The notes: generated by a model not told the origin, from the letters alone. Shown: positions 26,868-36,015, numbered from the stretch's first letter. The stretch is DNA of 64,000 bases from Rhizobium leguminosarum (GCF_002953715.1 NZ_CP025012.1:620001-684000), one strand, 5' to 3'. A program made the numbers and translations.

Positions 26868-26894
26868 ATCAAACTGAAATCGATAGAATGCCCG

Positions 26895-26915
26895 ACCGCC
26901 TCAAGGCGGTTTTTT
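26895..26915 (+). terminator. Rho-independent terminator after the glycine-rich gene
   Basis: ACCGCC and GGCGGT form a stem around TCAA, followed by at least five T. It lies 27 bases after the stop codon of the small gene. Confidence 0.85.
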
Positions 26916-27019
26916 GTTGCCCGGATTCCGGGCCGTGCCGAGATGGCGACCGGCTTCGGCGCCAGGCGCGCACCGACAGCAAGGGATAGCCGCTCACGCC
27001 GGCCGGCTGTGTGGCCCTA

Positions 27020-28159
27020 TCAATCCAAGGGCATCACAAAGGTGAAGCGCGTTTCCTTGTCATCGGAACTGACCGTGATCGTCCCACCATGGGCGCGGGC
27101 GATTTCCGAAGCGATGTGCAGACCGAGCCCCAACCCTCTTTGACTTGTGCCGGCTTCGCCTCTGAAGAAGGGCTGAAAAAGCCCTGTCATCGCATCGCTG
27201 GAGATCGGAGCGCCGCCATTGGCGATCCAAAGCCCCAGTCTTCCGTCGACGGTTGCCGCAGATAGCCGCACCGGTTCGTCCGGCGTCCCATGGGTCAGGG
27301 CATTTCCCAAGAGATTGGACACCAGCTGGCCAATCCGGCTGCTGTCGCAATTTATAGGGCCGTCCAATTCGATGCTCACCTCAATTCTGCGGTCGAGGTG
27401 ACTATAGCGGAGTTCTTCGATGACCTGCCGCAGGATCGGCTCGAGCTCCTCCGCTCGCCTGTCGAGCACGATGCCGCCACCCAATCGTGCGCGCGCGAAG
27501 TCGAGGACGTTGTCGATCAGGCCAGACATGCGAACGACGCTGCCCTGCATTAAATCGAGAACTTTGGTCGAGCGATCGGTCTGCTCTTCCTTTCGCAACA
27601 TACGCGCCGCAGCGGCAATCGAGGCAAGCGGATTGCGCAGGTCATGGCCAAGGATGGCGATGAACTGCTCCCGCAACTCGGCGGTTTGCTGTTCGAAGTC
27701 GAGCTGGGATTTGATGGTGGCGCCGGCAGCGTCCGCGGCTGCGCGCGCTTCGACCAGCTCCCGTTCATAACGGCGACGCTCGGCAGCCTGGAACATCGTC
27801 ACGCGGGTGAAAAGCAAAGCACCGTCTTCTGCACGTCTTTCCATGGCATTGGCGAGCACAGGCAGTTTTCTGCCGTCCGCCGCGACAAGATCGAGGGCAA
27901 CCTCGTTGAAAAACCCCTGCATGCGCAGCAGAGGCGCAAAATGGGTTTCGTAGAATATACGGCCAGAGGTGTTGAGGAGGTCGTGAAGTCGTTTGCCGAG
28001 GAGTTGCTCGGCAGGGGTGCCGATCCAGGTGGAGAGCGTTCGGTTCACCTTGACGATGCGCCCGTCCGGTTGCAGCGAAAGATAGCCGCAAGGCGCGTTT
28101 TCGTACAAGTCCTCAAGGTCTTCCGCCGGCATAACGATCTGCGTGTCGCCACCAGTCAT
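27020..28159 (-). CDS. PAS-domain sensor histidine kinase, RsbP-like PAS
   Basis: A 379-residue soluble kinase. Residues about 13-125 form a PAS domain (YENAPCGYLSLQPDGRIVKVN, then RIFYETHFAPLL), a type I associate with RsbQ-linked proteins. A coiled coil leads to the HisKA box ILGHDLRNPLASI with the phosphorylated His, and the ATPase domain has the N box (LVSNLLGNALTHG) and G boxes (GLGLGLHIASEIARAHGG). The start overlaps the stop of the upstream hydrolase gene by 4 bases. No response regulator is adjacent, so its partner is elsewhere. No membrane segment is seen. Confidence 0.93.
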   Translation of the reverse strand: MTGGDTQIVMPAEDLEDLYENAPCGYLSLQPDGRIVKVNRTLSTWIGTPAEQLLGKRLHDLLNTSGRIFYETHFAPLLRMQGFFNEVALDLVAADGRKLPVLANAMERRAEDGALLFTRVTMFQAAERRRYERELVEARAAADAAGATIKSQLDFEQQTAELREQFIAILGHDLRNPLASIAAAARMLRKEEQTDRSTKVLDLMQGSVVRMSGLIDNVLDFARARLGGGIVLDRRAEELEPILRQVIEELRYSHLDRRIEVSIELDGPINCDSSRIGQLVSNLLGNALTHGTPDEPVRLSAATVDGRLGLWIANGGAPISSDAMTGLFQPFFRGEAGTSQRGLGLGLHIASEIARAHGGTITVSSDDKETRFTFVMPLD

Positions 28160-28947
28160 CGGACGAACCGCCGGATTGCAGATATGACCTCGTCGGGAGC
28201 GCTGAGGTTAGGGCAGTGGCCACTCGCATTCAGCACGACCAATTGACTGTTTGGGACCTGCCGATGGACGAATTCGCCGACCTCTTCGGAGGCGATGATA
28301 TCATCACGGCATTGAAGGATCAGCGTTCTGGCGGTGACTTCAGGAAGGTCGCTGCGATTGTCCGAGGTGAATGTCACCCGTGCAAACGCCTTGGCGATTT
28401 CCGGATCGGTGCGGCAGAAACTATTTGTCAGCTCGTCGCTAAGTTCTGGTCGATCGGGGTTGCCCATGATGGCGGGCGCCATGGCGGCAGACCACCCCAA
28501 GTGATTGTCGTCCAACGATGTCAGGAGTTCGTCTATCTCAGCGGCGCTGAAGCCGCCGATATAATCGTTGTCGTTGATATAGCGCGGCGACGGCCCGACG
28601 AGGATCAGGCTTTCAAACAGTTCCGGTGCCTGCAGCGAGGCGATGACGCCGATCATCGCGCTGACGGAGTGCCCGACGAAGACCGTTTGCGTCAGGCCAA
28701 GTTCGCGGCAAATTTCCACCAGGTCATCCGCATAACCGGACAATGACGAATATTTCCCGGCATCATAAGCCGCAAGATCGGATCGTCCCGCGCCAACATG
28801 ATCGAACAGCACCGTCTTGAAGTCGCCTTCAAAAGCCGGAGCCACGAAGCGCCACATATTCTGGTCGCACCCAAATCCATGCGAAAAGATCATCGCACGC
28901 TGGCCATCGCCCCCGACTTGAACATGATTTCGATCGATGACGGTCAT
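28156..28947 (-). CDS. RsbQ-like alpha/beta hydrolase
   Basis: A 263-residue alpha/beta hydrolase whose full length reads like RsbQ (MIFSHGFGCDQNMWRFVAPAF, FDHVGAGRSD, YADDLVEICRELGL). The nucleophile elbow is GHSVSA, an Asp follows in LILQCRDD and the catalytic His is in ASGHCPNLSAP. In Bacillus RsbQ supplies a small-molecule signal to the PAS domain of the phosphatase RsbP. Here the overlapping downstream gene carries a similar PAS on a histidine kinase. RsbQ is also the bacterial relative of plant KAI2/D14 receptors. The ligand is unknown. Confidence 0.9.
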   Translation of the reverse strand: MTVIDRNHVQVGGDGQRAMIFSHGFGCDQNMWRFVAPAFEGDFKTVLFDHVGAGRSDLAAYDAGKYSSLSGYADDLVEICRELGLTQTVFVGHSVSAMIGVIASLQAPELFESLILVGPSPRYINDNDYIGGFSAAEIDELLTSLDDNHLGWSAAMAPAIMGNPDRPELSDELTNSFCRTDPEIAKAFARVTFTSDNRSDLPEVTARTLILQCRDDIIASEEVGEFVHRQVPNSQLVVLNASGHCPNLSAPDEVISAIRRFVR

Positions 28948-29003
28948 CTCGTCCTCTTCCCTGCTTTCATAGCATGTTCAGGCTGTCTTGGATTGAGGAA
29001 AGA

Positions 29004-29546
29004 TCATTCAGGCGCCAGCACTTTCCGGAGCCTGAAGAAGAACCGCCGAGGGTCGCCGCGCACGCACATCATTCCGGCAATCTCGTCATCGTCAATCCTT
29101 CGGAAGTAATCCACGATCGGCTGTTTGTCGTAGATCATCGCAGCCGTTTCGATGCCGTCGAGAGACTGAAGCCGCAACGAAGCGGTCGTGCCTCTCGCTC
29201 GAAGCAGCTTCTGCAGGTATGAGAACCAGCTGCGCGCGACGAATGTCCGGCCAAAGGGCGCCATCTTGATCGCCAGCCTAACGGGTAAGAAACTTGGCTC
29301 GAGCGCCACGAGTCGGCCCGGTCTCCACGTGAAGAGCAGGGCGTCCGCCCGCATGTCGGAATGGAAGCGCTTGCCAAACCAGTTGAGATTCTCGAGCACG
29401 CCGTCCAGTGGATGATCCGACGGAATGCCGACGCCGCTCCAAAGGCCGACCATGTCCTTCAGCTGGACAGGATCCAGCGAGCGGAACCAGGCAGCCATCT
29501 CCTCCTGCCGGCCGCTTCGCATGGGTTCTCCTTCAGGGATGTTCAT
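29004..29546 (-). CDS. DUF4334 / GXWXG domain protein
   Basis: A 180-residue soluble protein. MVGLWSGVGIPSDHPLDGVL contains the GXWXG motif, followed by LNWFGKRFHSDMRADALLF. The C-terminal half (MAPFGRTFVARSWFSYL, MIYDKQPIVDYFRRID) matches my memory of DUF4334. These small beta-barrel proteins are sometimes found with signalling or lipid-like ligands; the function is unknown. It is the first gene of a unit with the RsbQ-like hydrolase and the kinase, 56 bases upstream of the hydrolase. Confidence 0.75.
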   Translation of the reverse strand: MNIPEGEPMRSGRQEEMAAWFRSLDPVQLKDMVGLWSGVGIPSDHPLDGVLENLNWFGKRFHSDMRADALLFTWRPGRLVALEPSFLPVRLAIKMAPFGRTFVARSWFSYLQKLLRARGTTASLRLQSLDGIETAAMIYDKQPIVDYFRRIDDDEIAGMMCVRGDPRRFFFRLRKVLAPE

Positions 29547-29643
29547 TGCGGGAAAATGAAAAGAAGGTTTGGAAGTTCCCGCTCATGCGGACGGGGTTGA
29601 ACGCCTGGTGAGGCTTTCGCATAGGTTCTATGTCTTTAAGCGC

Positions 29644-29665
29644 AACGGCCCCCGAAGGGGCCGTT
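29644..29665 (-). terminator. strong hairpin downstream of bioY
   Basis: A perfect 9-base stem AACGGCCCC/GGGGCCGTT. Read on the minus strand the loop is TTCG, a stable tetraloop. It lies 33 bases after the bioY stop. No T-run follows, so it may be an RNA-stability hairpin instead of a classical terminator. Confidence 0.55.
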
Positions 29666-29697
29666 GGGGTATTCACCAGACAAGACCGGCCTATGCG

Positions 29698-30264
29698 TCA
29701 GGCGCGCGACGGCAGCAGGGGATAGCCGACCATGACGGCGCGGCCAAGCAGGGCTGCGACGAAAGCCTTGATCACATCGCCGGGAATGAAGGCCATCGAG
29801 CCGACGAAGGCTTTCGTGAAGCCGAGGCCGGCGACGGTGGCGAGATAGGTGATGCCGAAGGCGTAGAGCACGACGATGCCGCCGGCCATGGCGGTGAGGA
29901 AGAAGCTCACCGTCTGCACCAGAGCGGATTGCTGATGGTTGACCAGCCTTTCGCTGAGATAGCCGGTGACGAAGGCGGCAAAGATCCAGCCGATCAGGAA
30001 GCCGGCCGTTGGTGACGCGAAGATGGCAAGGCCGCCGCGGCCGCCGGAAAGCACCGGCAGGCCGATGGCGACCAGAACCAGCACGATCAGCACGGCAATC
30101 GCGCCGCGCCGGGCGCCGAGCACGACGCCGGCCATCATGACGCCGAGGGATTGGGCGGTGATCGGTACCGGAATGAAGCCGAGCGAGATTGGCGGCAACA
30201 GGCCGAGCGCCACGATGATCGCGGCAAAGAGGGCGGTAAGAACGAGGTCGCGAGTGCTCATCAT
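29698..30264 (-). CDS. bioY: biotin transporter substrate-specificity subunit BioY
   Basis: A 188-residue membrane protein with six predicted helices. It has the BioY pattern LGLLPPISLGFIPVPITAQSLGVMMAG early and MAFIPGDVIKAFVAALLG near the end, where the biotin-binding residues lie. It is the biotin-specific S component of the ECF-type importer made with BioM and BioN. Two adjacent ATG codons (30264, 30261) can start it, behind GGA; a TTG at 30282 is less likely. The gene order bioM-bioN-bioY on one strand marks a single transcript. Confidence 0.95.
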   Translation of the reverse strand: MMSTRDLVLTALFAAIIVALGLLPPISLGFIPVPITAQSLGVMMAGVVLGARRGAIAVLIVLVLVAIGLPVLSGGRGGLAIFASPTAGFLIGWIFAAFVTGYLSERLVNHQQSALVQTVSFFLTAMAGGIVVLYAFGITYLATVAGLGFTKAFVGSMAFIPGDVIKAFVAALLGRAVMVGYPLLPSRA

Positions 30265-30285
30265 GAATTCCGTGTTTATCAATCG

Positions 30286-30894
30286 TTAACTCACATGCCG
30301 CCGAATGCCGCGCGCGTCAATCGCCGCAGCGATATTATCCGCATCCTTGAGCGTCAGGATGATCAGCGGCGCAAGCAGCGTCGTCGGCCGGACCTTCAGC
30401 CCGCGTGCCTTATGCGCCTCGCGGATCGCCTGATAACGCCCGACGATCTCCGGCACGAAACGCAGCACCAGCCCGAGCGCCAGGCCGATATCGTCGGCCT
30501 GCACCCAGCCGGTGCGTTCGAGCGGGCGGGCAAGCGCCGTCACCTCGTCGATGAACTCGGTGATCGACGTCGTCGCCGTCACGGTGGCGGCAAGAAGCAT
30601 CAATGCCGTCAGCCGCAGCAGCGGCACGAGCGCCTCCTGCCAGGGATTGAAGATGAGGTTGAAAAGCGCCACGACTGCGATTGTCAGGAAGATCGGCCGC
30701 AGCCGCCTCAGCCCATCGGCAAACGGCAGGCCGACCATCCGATAGAGAGCAGCCGTCAGCAGTACGGCGATCGAAAGCAGGATGAGGTTGTCGCTGATGA
30801 ACAGGAGGACGCCGAAGGCCGTCAGCGACAACAGCTTTACACGCGGCGAAAGCCGGTGCATCACGCTGTTGCCTTCGACATAGAGCGATTGCAT
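30286..30894 (-). CDS. bioN: energy-coupling factor transmembrane protein BioN
   Basis: A 202-residue membrane protein (T component). It has four to five membrane segments and the two cytoplasmic Ala-Arg-Gly motifs in AHKARG and AIDARG, through which it contacts the ATPase. The start codon overlaps the bioM stop by one base (TGATG), so translation is coupled. It links BioM to BioY in the biotin importer. Confidence 0.94.
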   Translation of the reverse strand: MQSLYVEGNSVMHRLSPRVKLLSLTAFGVLLFISDNLILLSIAVLLTAALYRMVGLPFADGLRRLRPIFLTIAVVALFNLIFNPWQEALVPLLRLTALMLLAATVTATTSITEFIDEVTALARPLERTGWVQADDIGLALGLVLRFVPEIVGRYQAIREAHKARGLKVRPTTLLAPLIILTLKDADNIAAAIDARGIRRHVS

Positions 30895-31574
30895 CAGGCG
30901 GCGATCTCCTTGTAGCGGGCGATCGCTTCGGCAGCCGGCGCATCCGCGGCAAGCCGCCCTTCATGAAACAGCAGCACCCGCTCGAAGCCGGCGATCAGCT
31001 CCAGATCATGCGTGATGATGATGGCGCTTTCCGGGAGCCCGGCGATAATCCCTTCGACCAACGCCCGGTTCTTGAGGTCGAGCTGGTTGGTCGGTTCGTC
31101 GAGGATCAGAATGCCCGGCCCCGTCGCCAGCACCGAGCAGAGGGCCGCCACCTGCAGCTCGCCGCCGGAAAGCTCGTGCGCGCGCCGATCGGCCAGCGCC
31201 TCAGCGCCGAAGCGGGCCAGCACGCCCTCGACCTTCGCCTCGATCTCCGCCTTGGTGAAGCCGCGCCGTTTCAGCCCGAAGGCAATGTCGTCTTTGACGA
31301 TCGGCAGGATGATCTGGTTCTGCGGCGACTGGAAGATGAAGCCGACATCGGCCACAGCAGTCTTCTCGTCGCTGGTGTCGCGGCCGTTGACGGTGACGCG
31401 GCCGACCGATGGCTTGGTCAATCCGTTGATCAGCCGCGCGAACGTGGTCTTGCCCGAGCCGTTCAGCCCGATGACGCCGATGCGTTTTCCACTGATGCTA
31501 AGCGTCAGCGGTTGCAGCGCCACCCGTGCCCCGAAACTGACCCCGGCGCCTTCGAAACGAATATCCAAACCCAT
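30894..31574 (-). CDS. bioM: energy-coupling factor ATPase BioM
   Basis: A 226-residue ABC ATPase: Walker A GLNGSGKTT, Q-loop FIFQSPQNQIILP, signature LSGGELQ, Walker B ILILDEPTNQLDLK and switch ITHDLE. The segment SPQNQI is typical of ECF ATPases. It powers biotin uptake with BioN and BioY. The ATG at 31574 fits the family N-terminus; the frame stays open further upstream through a palindromic repeat, which is not coding. Confidence 0.94.
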   Translation of the reverse strand: MGLDIRFEGAGVSFGARVALQPLTLSISGKRIGVIGLNGSGKTTFARLINGLTKPSVGRVTVNGRDTSDEKTAVADVGFIFQSPQNQIILPIVKDDIAFGLKRRGFTKAEIEAKVEGVLARFGAEALADRRAHELSGGELQVAALCSVLATGPGILILDEPTNQLDLKNRALVEGIIAGLPESAIIITHDLELIAGFERVLLFHEGRLAADAPAAEAIARYKEIAA

Positions 31575-31655
31575 CCCTCGCATCCTCGCGAACCCGCTGC
31601 AGACGTTTTGCGGCGTGGTACGTCTTCGACGCCTTGCCCCGTGAGATCGCCGCCT

Positions 31656-31793
31656 GCCCCTCATCCGCCTGCCGGCACCTTCTCCCCGCTCGCGGGGAGA
31701 AGGGGATATGCCGCACCGGCTTCCTTTACCCTCGACGTTGCGTTTGGCACGTCCCCTCGCCCCGCAGGCGGGGAGAGGGCTAGGGTGAGGGGT
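31656..31793 (-). repeat. dispersed palindromic intergenic repeat, copy B (inverted, shorter)
   Basis: Same family as the element at 4954-5127 but in opposite orientation: it begins GCCCCTCATCCGCC and ends GGGAGAGGGCTAGGGTGAGG. It is 138 bases and lacks the GACCCGTGGCTCGACC block. It lies between the divergent bioM and YcaQ-like genes. The remaining bases of that gap hold no gene. Confidence 0.85.
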
Positions 31794-31921
31794 AGCCATC
31801 GGCGCCAACCTGACAGCAGTGCTTCTATACGGGGAACCCGTGATGATGAAAGAGCAATCTCGCTGTCGATATTGGGAGGATATCGGGTGGCTAGGAAGAT
31901 TTTCCGGATTATGATGGGGTC

Positions 31922-33112
31922 ATGACGAATCTGCTTTCCAATTCCGACGCCCGCCGTGTCTTTCTGGCCAAGCAGGGCCTCAGCGCCCCGCCGAACCGCG
32001 CCTTGACCAAGACCGGCCTGCTGCAGCTCATCCATGATCTGGGTTTCGTCCAGGTGGACAGCATCCAGACGGTGGAGCGGGCGCATCATCAGATCCTGTT
32101 TTCGCGCAACCAGACCTACAGGCGCGAGCATCTGACCGCGCTGCTCGAAAAGGACGGTGCGCTGTTCGAACACTGGACACATGACGCCTCGATCCTGCCG
32201 AGCGCCTTCTTCGTCTATTGGAAACACAAGTTCCGTCATCAGGAGAAGGTGATCGTCGAGCGCTGGCGCAAATTGCGCGGCGAGGGCTTCGAGGCGGCCT
32301 TCGCGGAGACCTATGAGCGCGTTGAGCGCGACGGCGCGATCCTGGCGCGCGACATCAAGGCCGATGGACACGTTTCCGGCGGCTGGTGGAACTGGCATCC
32401 GAACAAGACGGCGCTCGAATATTTCTGGCACACCGGCAAGTTCGCCATCGCCGGCCGCTCGAATTTCCAGAAGATCTATGACCTGGCGGAACGCGTCATC
32501 CCGGCCGAGTTCCGCGAGCCGGAGGTGAGCCGCGAGGAATTCGTCGACTGGGCCTGCCGCAGCGCGCTCACCCGGCTCGGCTTTGCCACCCATGGCGAGA
32601 TATCGGCCTTCTGGAACCTGGTCTCGCCCGATGAGGCCAAGGCCTGGGTATCAGCCCATCGCGACGAACTGATCGAAGTGCTGATCGAACCGGCGCTCGG
32701 CGGCAAGGCGCGCCCATCCTGGGCTTTTGCCGATTTCCTCTCGACGCTCGACACTTACCCCGGCGCGCCGCCGCGCATCCGCGTGCTCAGCCCCTTCGAC
32801 CCGATGATCCGCGACCGCAACCGCACCGAACGCCTCTTCGGCTTCTTCTACCGCATCGAGATCTTCGTGCCCGAACCGAAGCGCGAATACGGTTACTACG
32901 TCTTCCCGCTGCTCGAAGGCGACCGACTGATCGGCCGCATCGACATGAAGGCGGACCGGAAAAAGTCGACGCTCGATGTCAAGCGGCTGTGGCTGGAGCC
33001 CGGCGTCAAGCCGTCGGCCGGGCGGCTGGAGCGGCTGGAAGCGGAGTTGGAGCGGCTCGCGCGGTTTGCGGGTGTGGAGAAGGTCGTGTTTCTGGAGGGG
33101 TGGAGAGGATGA
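31922..33112 (+). CDS. winged-helix DNA glycosylase family protein, YcaQ/AlkX-like
   Basis: A 396-residue protein of the HTH_42 (DUF1006) family. The N-terminal winged helix leads into GFVQVDSIQTVERAHHQILFSR, where QVD matches the catalytic Q-x-D motif of E. coli YcaQ (AlkX), which unhooks interstrand DNA crosslinks and removes alkylated bases. Later segments HWTHDASILP and VLSPFDPMIRDRNRTERLFGF are family hallmarks. The length agrees with AlkX. It is a single gene, divergent from bioM. Confidence 0.85.
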   Translation: MTNLLSNSDARRVFLAKQGLSAPPNRALTKTGLLQLIHDLGFVQVDSIQTVERAHHQILFSRNQTYRREHLTALLEKDGALFEHWTHDASILPSAFFVYWKHKFRHQEKVIVERWRKLRGEGFEAAFAETYERVERDGAILARDIKADGHVSGGWWNWHPNKTALEYFWHTGKFAIAGRSNFQKIYDLAERVIPAEFREPEVSREEFVDWACRSALTRLGFATHGEISAFWNLVSPDEAKAWVSAHRDELIEVLIEPALGGKARPSWAFADFLSTLDTYPGAPPRIRVLSPFDPMIRDRNRTERLFGFFYRIEIFVPEPKREYGYYVFPLLEGDRLIGRIDMKADRKKSTLDVKRLWLEPGVKPSAGRLERLEAELERLARFAGVEKVVFLEGWRG

Positions 33113-33415
33113 TTTTCCTCTAGCACACCTCGGTCCAAATCCGAGTCATTTCCTGCCGTTCGGTCTTTTCCACGCTGCGAGATCTCTTCATCTCACCAAG
33201 TGCCAAATACTCAGCAGTAGTTATCAATATCCCCCGCCCTAAGCCATGGCGGAGCTGGAGAACATTGACCAAGATCCTCGCCTAAATCAAGCTTCGACGT
33301 TTCCATGATTTTTCGGACAACATGACTGCGCAAGGCGACACTATTGCATACTCTGGTTGCGGCGCTTGCGATCAATCTCGAACAATGTAAGATAATCAAA
33401 TCCAAGGAGAAAAAA

Positions 33416-33742
33416 TTGCAAAGCAGACGTTTATCAAATGCGTGTATTATATTAGTATATCCAATATTGTTTATTGCATTGTTCGTGTATAACTATTTCA
33501 ATCAATATTATTTAGTATTAAATGGTAATTTTTTCGGAGACGGTGTTTGTTATAATGATATTAATATGCACCTCATCAGGCATATCACGGCAATATTATC
33601 GTTTTGTATTGCCTACGTATGTATTTTCCTTTTGGTGAGGAATCGGTTTTCCGTGAGCGTGGCTGTTTCAGCGCTGGTTGCTTTTGCATGCTCCATCGTT
33701 CTTTCTGGGCAGATTATAAGTAATTTTGTTTGCCCAGAATAA
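33416..33742 (+). CDS. AT-rich small membrane protein, unknown
   Basis: A 108-residue protein with three predicted membrane segments (CIILVYPILFIALFVYNYF, AILSFCIAYVCIFLLV, VSALVAFACSIVLSG) and two isolated Cys in the first loop and the C-terminus. The TTG at 33416 is chosen because AAGGAG lies seven bases before it. Base composition is strikingly AT-rich and codon use differs from every neighbour, so it was probably acquired by transfer. No function can be proposed. The 303 bases upstream hold nothing I can identify. Confidence 0.6.
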   Translation: MQSRRLSNACIILVYPILFIALFVYNYFNQYYLVLNGNFFGDGVCYNDINMHLIRHITAILSFCIAYVCIFLLVRNRFSVSVAVSALVAFACSIVLSGQIISNFVCPE

Positions 33743-33801
33743 TATCTCCGGGTCTTAAAAATTGCGTATGAATATCGCCTGGCGGCAGCCGCTGAGCTCC
33801 T

Positions 33802-34905
33802 TCAGCAGATCTCCGTCGTGCTGATCTTGATGCCGAAACCTTCGAGGCCGACATAGTGGCGCTCGCGACTGGTGAGCAGCTTGATCGAGCTGACCCCGAG
33901 ATCCCTGAGGATCTGTGCGCCGAGGCCGATTTCCAGCCATTCGCTGTCGCGCGTCTGGGCTTCGGCATGGGCTTCGCGGCCCTGGTTGCGGGCCTTGCGG
34001 CCGTTGTCGTGATGTCCAACGCCGACCGAGCCTTCGCGCAGATAGACGATGACGCCGCGGCCTTGCTCGGCAATCTTCTGCATGTAGAAATCGACCGGGC
34101 TGTTCTTGCCGAAGAGATCCTCGGCGACATTCTCGGGATGCAGGCGGACCGGGATGTCGACGCCGTCGCGGATATCGCCGAAGACGACGGCGAGGTGCTG
34201 CATCGGATCCCAGGGCAGGGAATAGGTATGGGCCTTGGCCTTGCCGAACGGCGTCTCGATGTCGAAGCTGGTGCCGAGTTCGATCAGCGTTTCCTTGCGC
34301 TGGCGATAGGCGATGAGATCGGCGACGGAAACCAGCTTCAGCCCGTGCTGTCCGGCAAAATCGACCACCTGCGGTCCGCGCGTGACTGTGCCGTCATCGT
34401 TGACGAGTTCGGAGATGACGCCGATTAGCGGCAGGCCGGCGAGCTTGCAGAGGTCGACGGCGGCTTCCGTATGGCCGGAGCGCATCAGCACGCCGCCTTC
34501 GCGGGAAACCAGCGGAAAGATATGGCCGGGACGGACGAAATCGGAAGCGCCGACATTTGGATTGGCGAGGTTGCGCACCGTCAGCGTCCGGTCGTCTGCC
34601 GAGATGCCGGTCGACGTGCCGTGCTTGAAATCGACCGAGACGGTGAAGGCCGTCGTATGGGCCGAATCGTTTTCCGCCACCATGGCGTTGAGGTTGAGGC
34701 GCTTGGCCTCTTCCTTCGGCATCGGTGCGCAGACGATGCCGGAGGTATGGCGCACGATGAAGGCCATCTTCTCCGGTGTGCAATGCACGGCGGCGACGAT
34801 GAGGTCGCCTTCGTTCTCACGGTCATTATCGTCCATGACGACGACGATCTCGCCGGCCTCGAAGGCCCGGATGGCGTCGACGACGCGCTTCTGGTCATAA
34901 GACAT
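33802..34905 (-). CDS. ribB: 3,4-dihydroxy-2-butanone-4-phosphate synthase with degenerate GTP cyclohydrolase II-like domain
   Basis: A 367-residue protein. Residues 1-205 are a complete RibB domain (VVMDDNDRENEGDLIVAA, HTSGIVCAPM, RSGHTEAAVDLCKLAGL), which makes the four-carbon precursor of riboflavin from ribulose 5-phosphate. The rest is RibA-like, but the zinc cysteines of GTP cyclohydrolase II are absent: HSECLTGD reads HPENVAED and the CDC pair is missing. It therefore matches the RibBX-type variant reported in Proteobacteria. It starts 12 bases after the aroC stop. No FMN riboswitch is seen upstream. Confidence 0.9.
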   Translation of the reverse strand: MSYDQKRVVDAIRAFEAGEIVVVMDDNDRENEGDLIVAAVHCTPEKMAFIVRHTSGIVCAPMPKEEAKRLNLNAMVAENDSAHTTAFTVSVDFKHGTSTGISADDRTLTVRNLANPNVGASDFVRPGHIFPLVSREGGVLMRSGHTEAAVDLCKLAGLPLIGVISELVNDDGTVTRGPQVVDFAGQHGLKLVSVADLIAYRQRKETLIELGTSFDIETPFGKAKAHTYSLPWDPMQHLAVVFGDIRDGVDIPVRLHPENVAEDLFGKNSPVDFYMQKIAEQGRGVIVYLREGSVGVGHHDNGRKARNQGREAHAEAQTRDSEWLEIGLGAQILRDLGVSSIKLLTSRERHYVGLEGFGIKISTTEIC

Positions 34906-34917
34906 GGGCGAGCGCTC

Positions 34918-36015
34918 CTATTTCAGACGGCCGGTCTGGCCGCGGTCGCGAAGATAATGGTCGGCGACGGCGCAGGCGACCATCGCCTCGCCGATCGGCA
35001 CGGCGCGGATGCCGACGCAGGGGTCGTGCCGGCCCTTGGTGCGGATATCGACATTCTTGCCCTCCGCATCGATCGACTGGCGTTCGGTCAGGATCGAGGA
35101 GGTTGGCTTGACGGCGAAACGCGCCACCACCGGCTGCCCGGTGGAGATGCCGCCGAGAATACCGCCGGCATTGTTGGAAAGGAAGATCGGCGTGCCGTCA
35201 TTGCCCATGCGCATCTCGTCGGCATTGTCTTCGCCTGAGGTTTCGGCGGCGGCAAAACCATTGCCGATCTCGACACCCTTGACGGCGTTGATCGACATCA
35301 GCAGCGAGGCGATATCCTGGTCGAGCTTGGCATAGATCGGCGCGCCGAGGCCGGCCGGCACACCTTCGGCAATCACTTCGATGACGGCGCCGATCGAGGA
35401 GCCGTTCTTGCGGATGCCGTCGAGATATTCCTCCCAGACCGGCACGATCGCGGCATCGGGCGAGAAGAACGGGTTCTGATCGACCTGATCCCAATCCCAG
35501 TTGCGGCGGTCGATCTTGTGTTTGCCGATCTGCACCAGCGCTCCGCGCACGGTGACGCCTGGCACGACAAGACGGGCGATGCCGCCGGCGGCAACCCGCG
35601 CAGCGGTTTCGCGCGCCGAGGAGCGGCCGCCGCCGCGATAGTCGCGAATGCCGTATTTGAGGTCATAGGTATAGTCGGCATGGCCGGGGCGGTATTGTTT
35701 CGCGATCTCGCCGTAGTCCTTGGAGCGCTGGTCGGTGTTTTCGATCAGCATGGAGATCGGCGTGCCGGTGGTCGTCATCGTCTCGCCGTCGGCGTCCAGC
35801 ATGACGCCGGACAGCACCTTCACCAGATCGTCCTCGCGCCGCTGCGTCACGAAGCGGGATTGGCCGGGTTTGCGCTTGTCGAGCCAGACCTGCAGGTCCT
35901 CGAGCTTGAAGCTGAGCCCCGGGGGGCAGCCGTCGACGACGCAGCCGAGCGCCGGACCATGGCTTTCGCCCCAGGTGGTTACGCGGAAAAGGTGACCGAA
36001 TGTATTGTGCGACAT
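34918..36015 (-). CDS. aroC: chorismate synthase
   Basis: A 365-residue FMN-dependent enzyme that turns EPSP into chorismate, the last shikimate pathway step. Signatures are [18 protein letters not shown], the [29 protein letters not shown] block and the C-terminal [17 protein letters not shown]. The ATG at 36015 is chosen because the family starts with MSHNTFG; the frame extends further upstream without similarity. It is co-directional with ribB, separated by 12 bases. Confidence 0.98.
   Translation of the reverse strand: MSHNTFGHLFRVTTWGESHGPALGCVVDGCPPGLSFKLEDLQVWLDKRKPGQSRFVTQRREDDLVKVLSGVMLDADGETMTTTGTPISMLIENTDQRSKDYGEIAKQYRPGHADYTYDLKYGIRDYRGGGRSSARETAARVAAGGIARLVVPGVTVRGALVQIGKHKIDRRNWDWDQVDQNPFFSPDAAIVPVWEEYLDGIRKNGSSIGAVIEVIAEGVPAGLGAPIYAKLDQDIASLLMSINAVKGVEIGNGFAAAETSGEDNADEMRMGNDGTPIFLSNNAGGILGGISTGQPVVARFAVKPTSSILTERQSIDAEGKNVDIRTKGRHDPCVGIRAVPIGEAMVACAVADHYLRDRGQTGRLK

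Noticed and set aside
31575..31808. N-terminal extension of BioM
   Set aside because: The upstream frame runs through a dispersed palindromic repeat; the family N-terminus matches the ATG at 31574.
34906..34917. FMN riboswitch before ribB
   Set aside because: Only 12 bases separate aroC and ribB, too few for a riboswitch.
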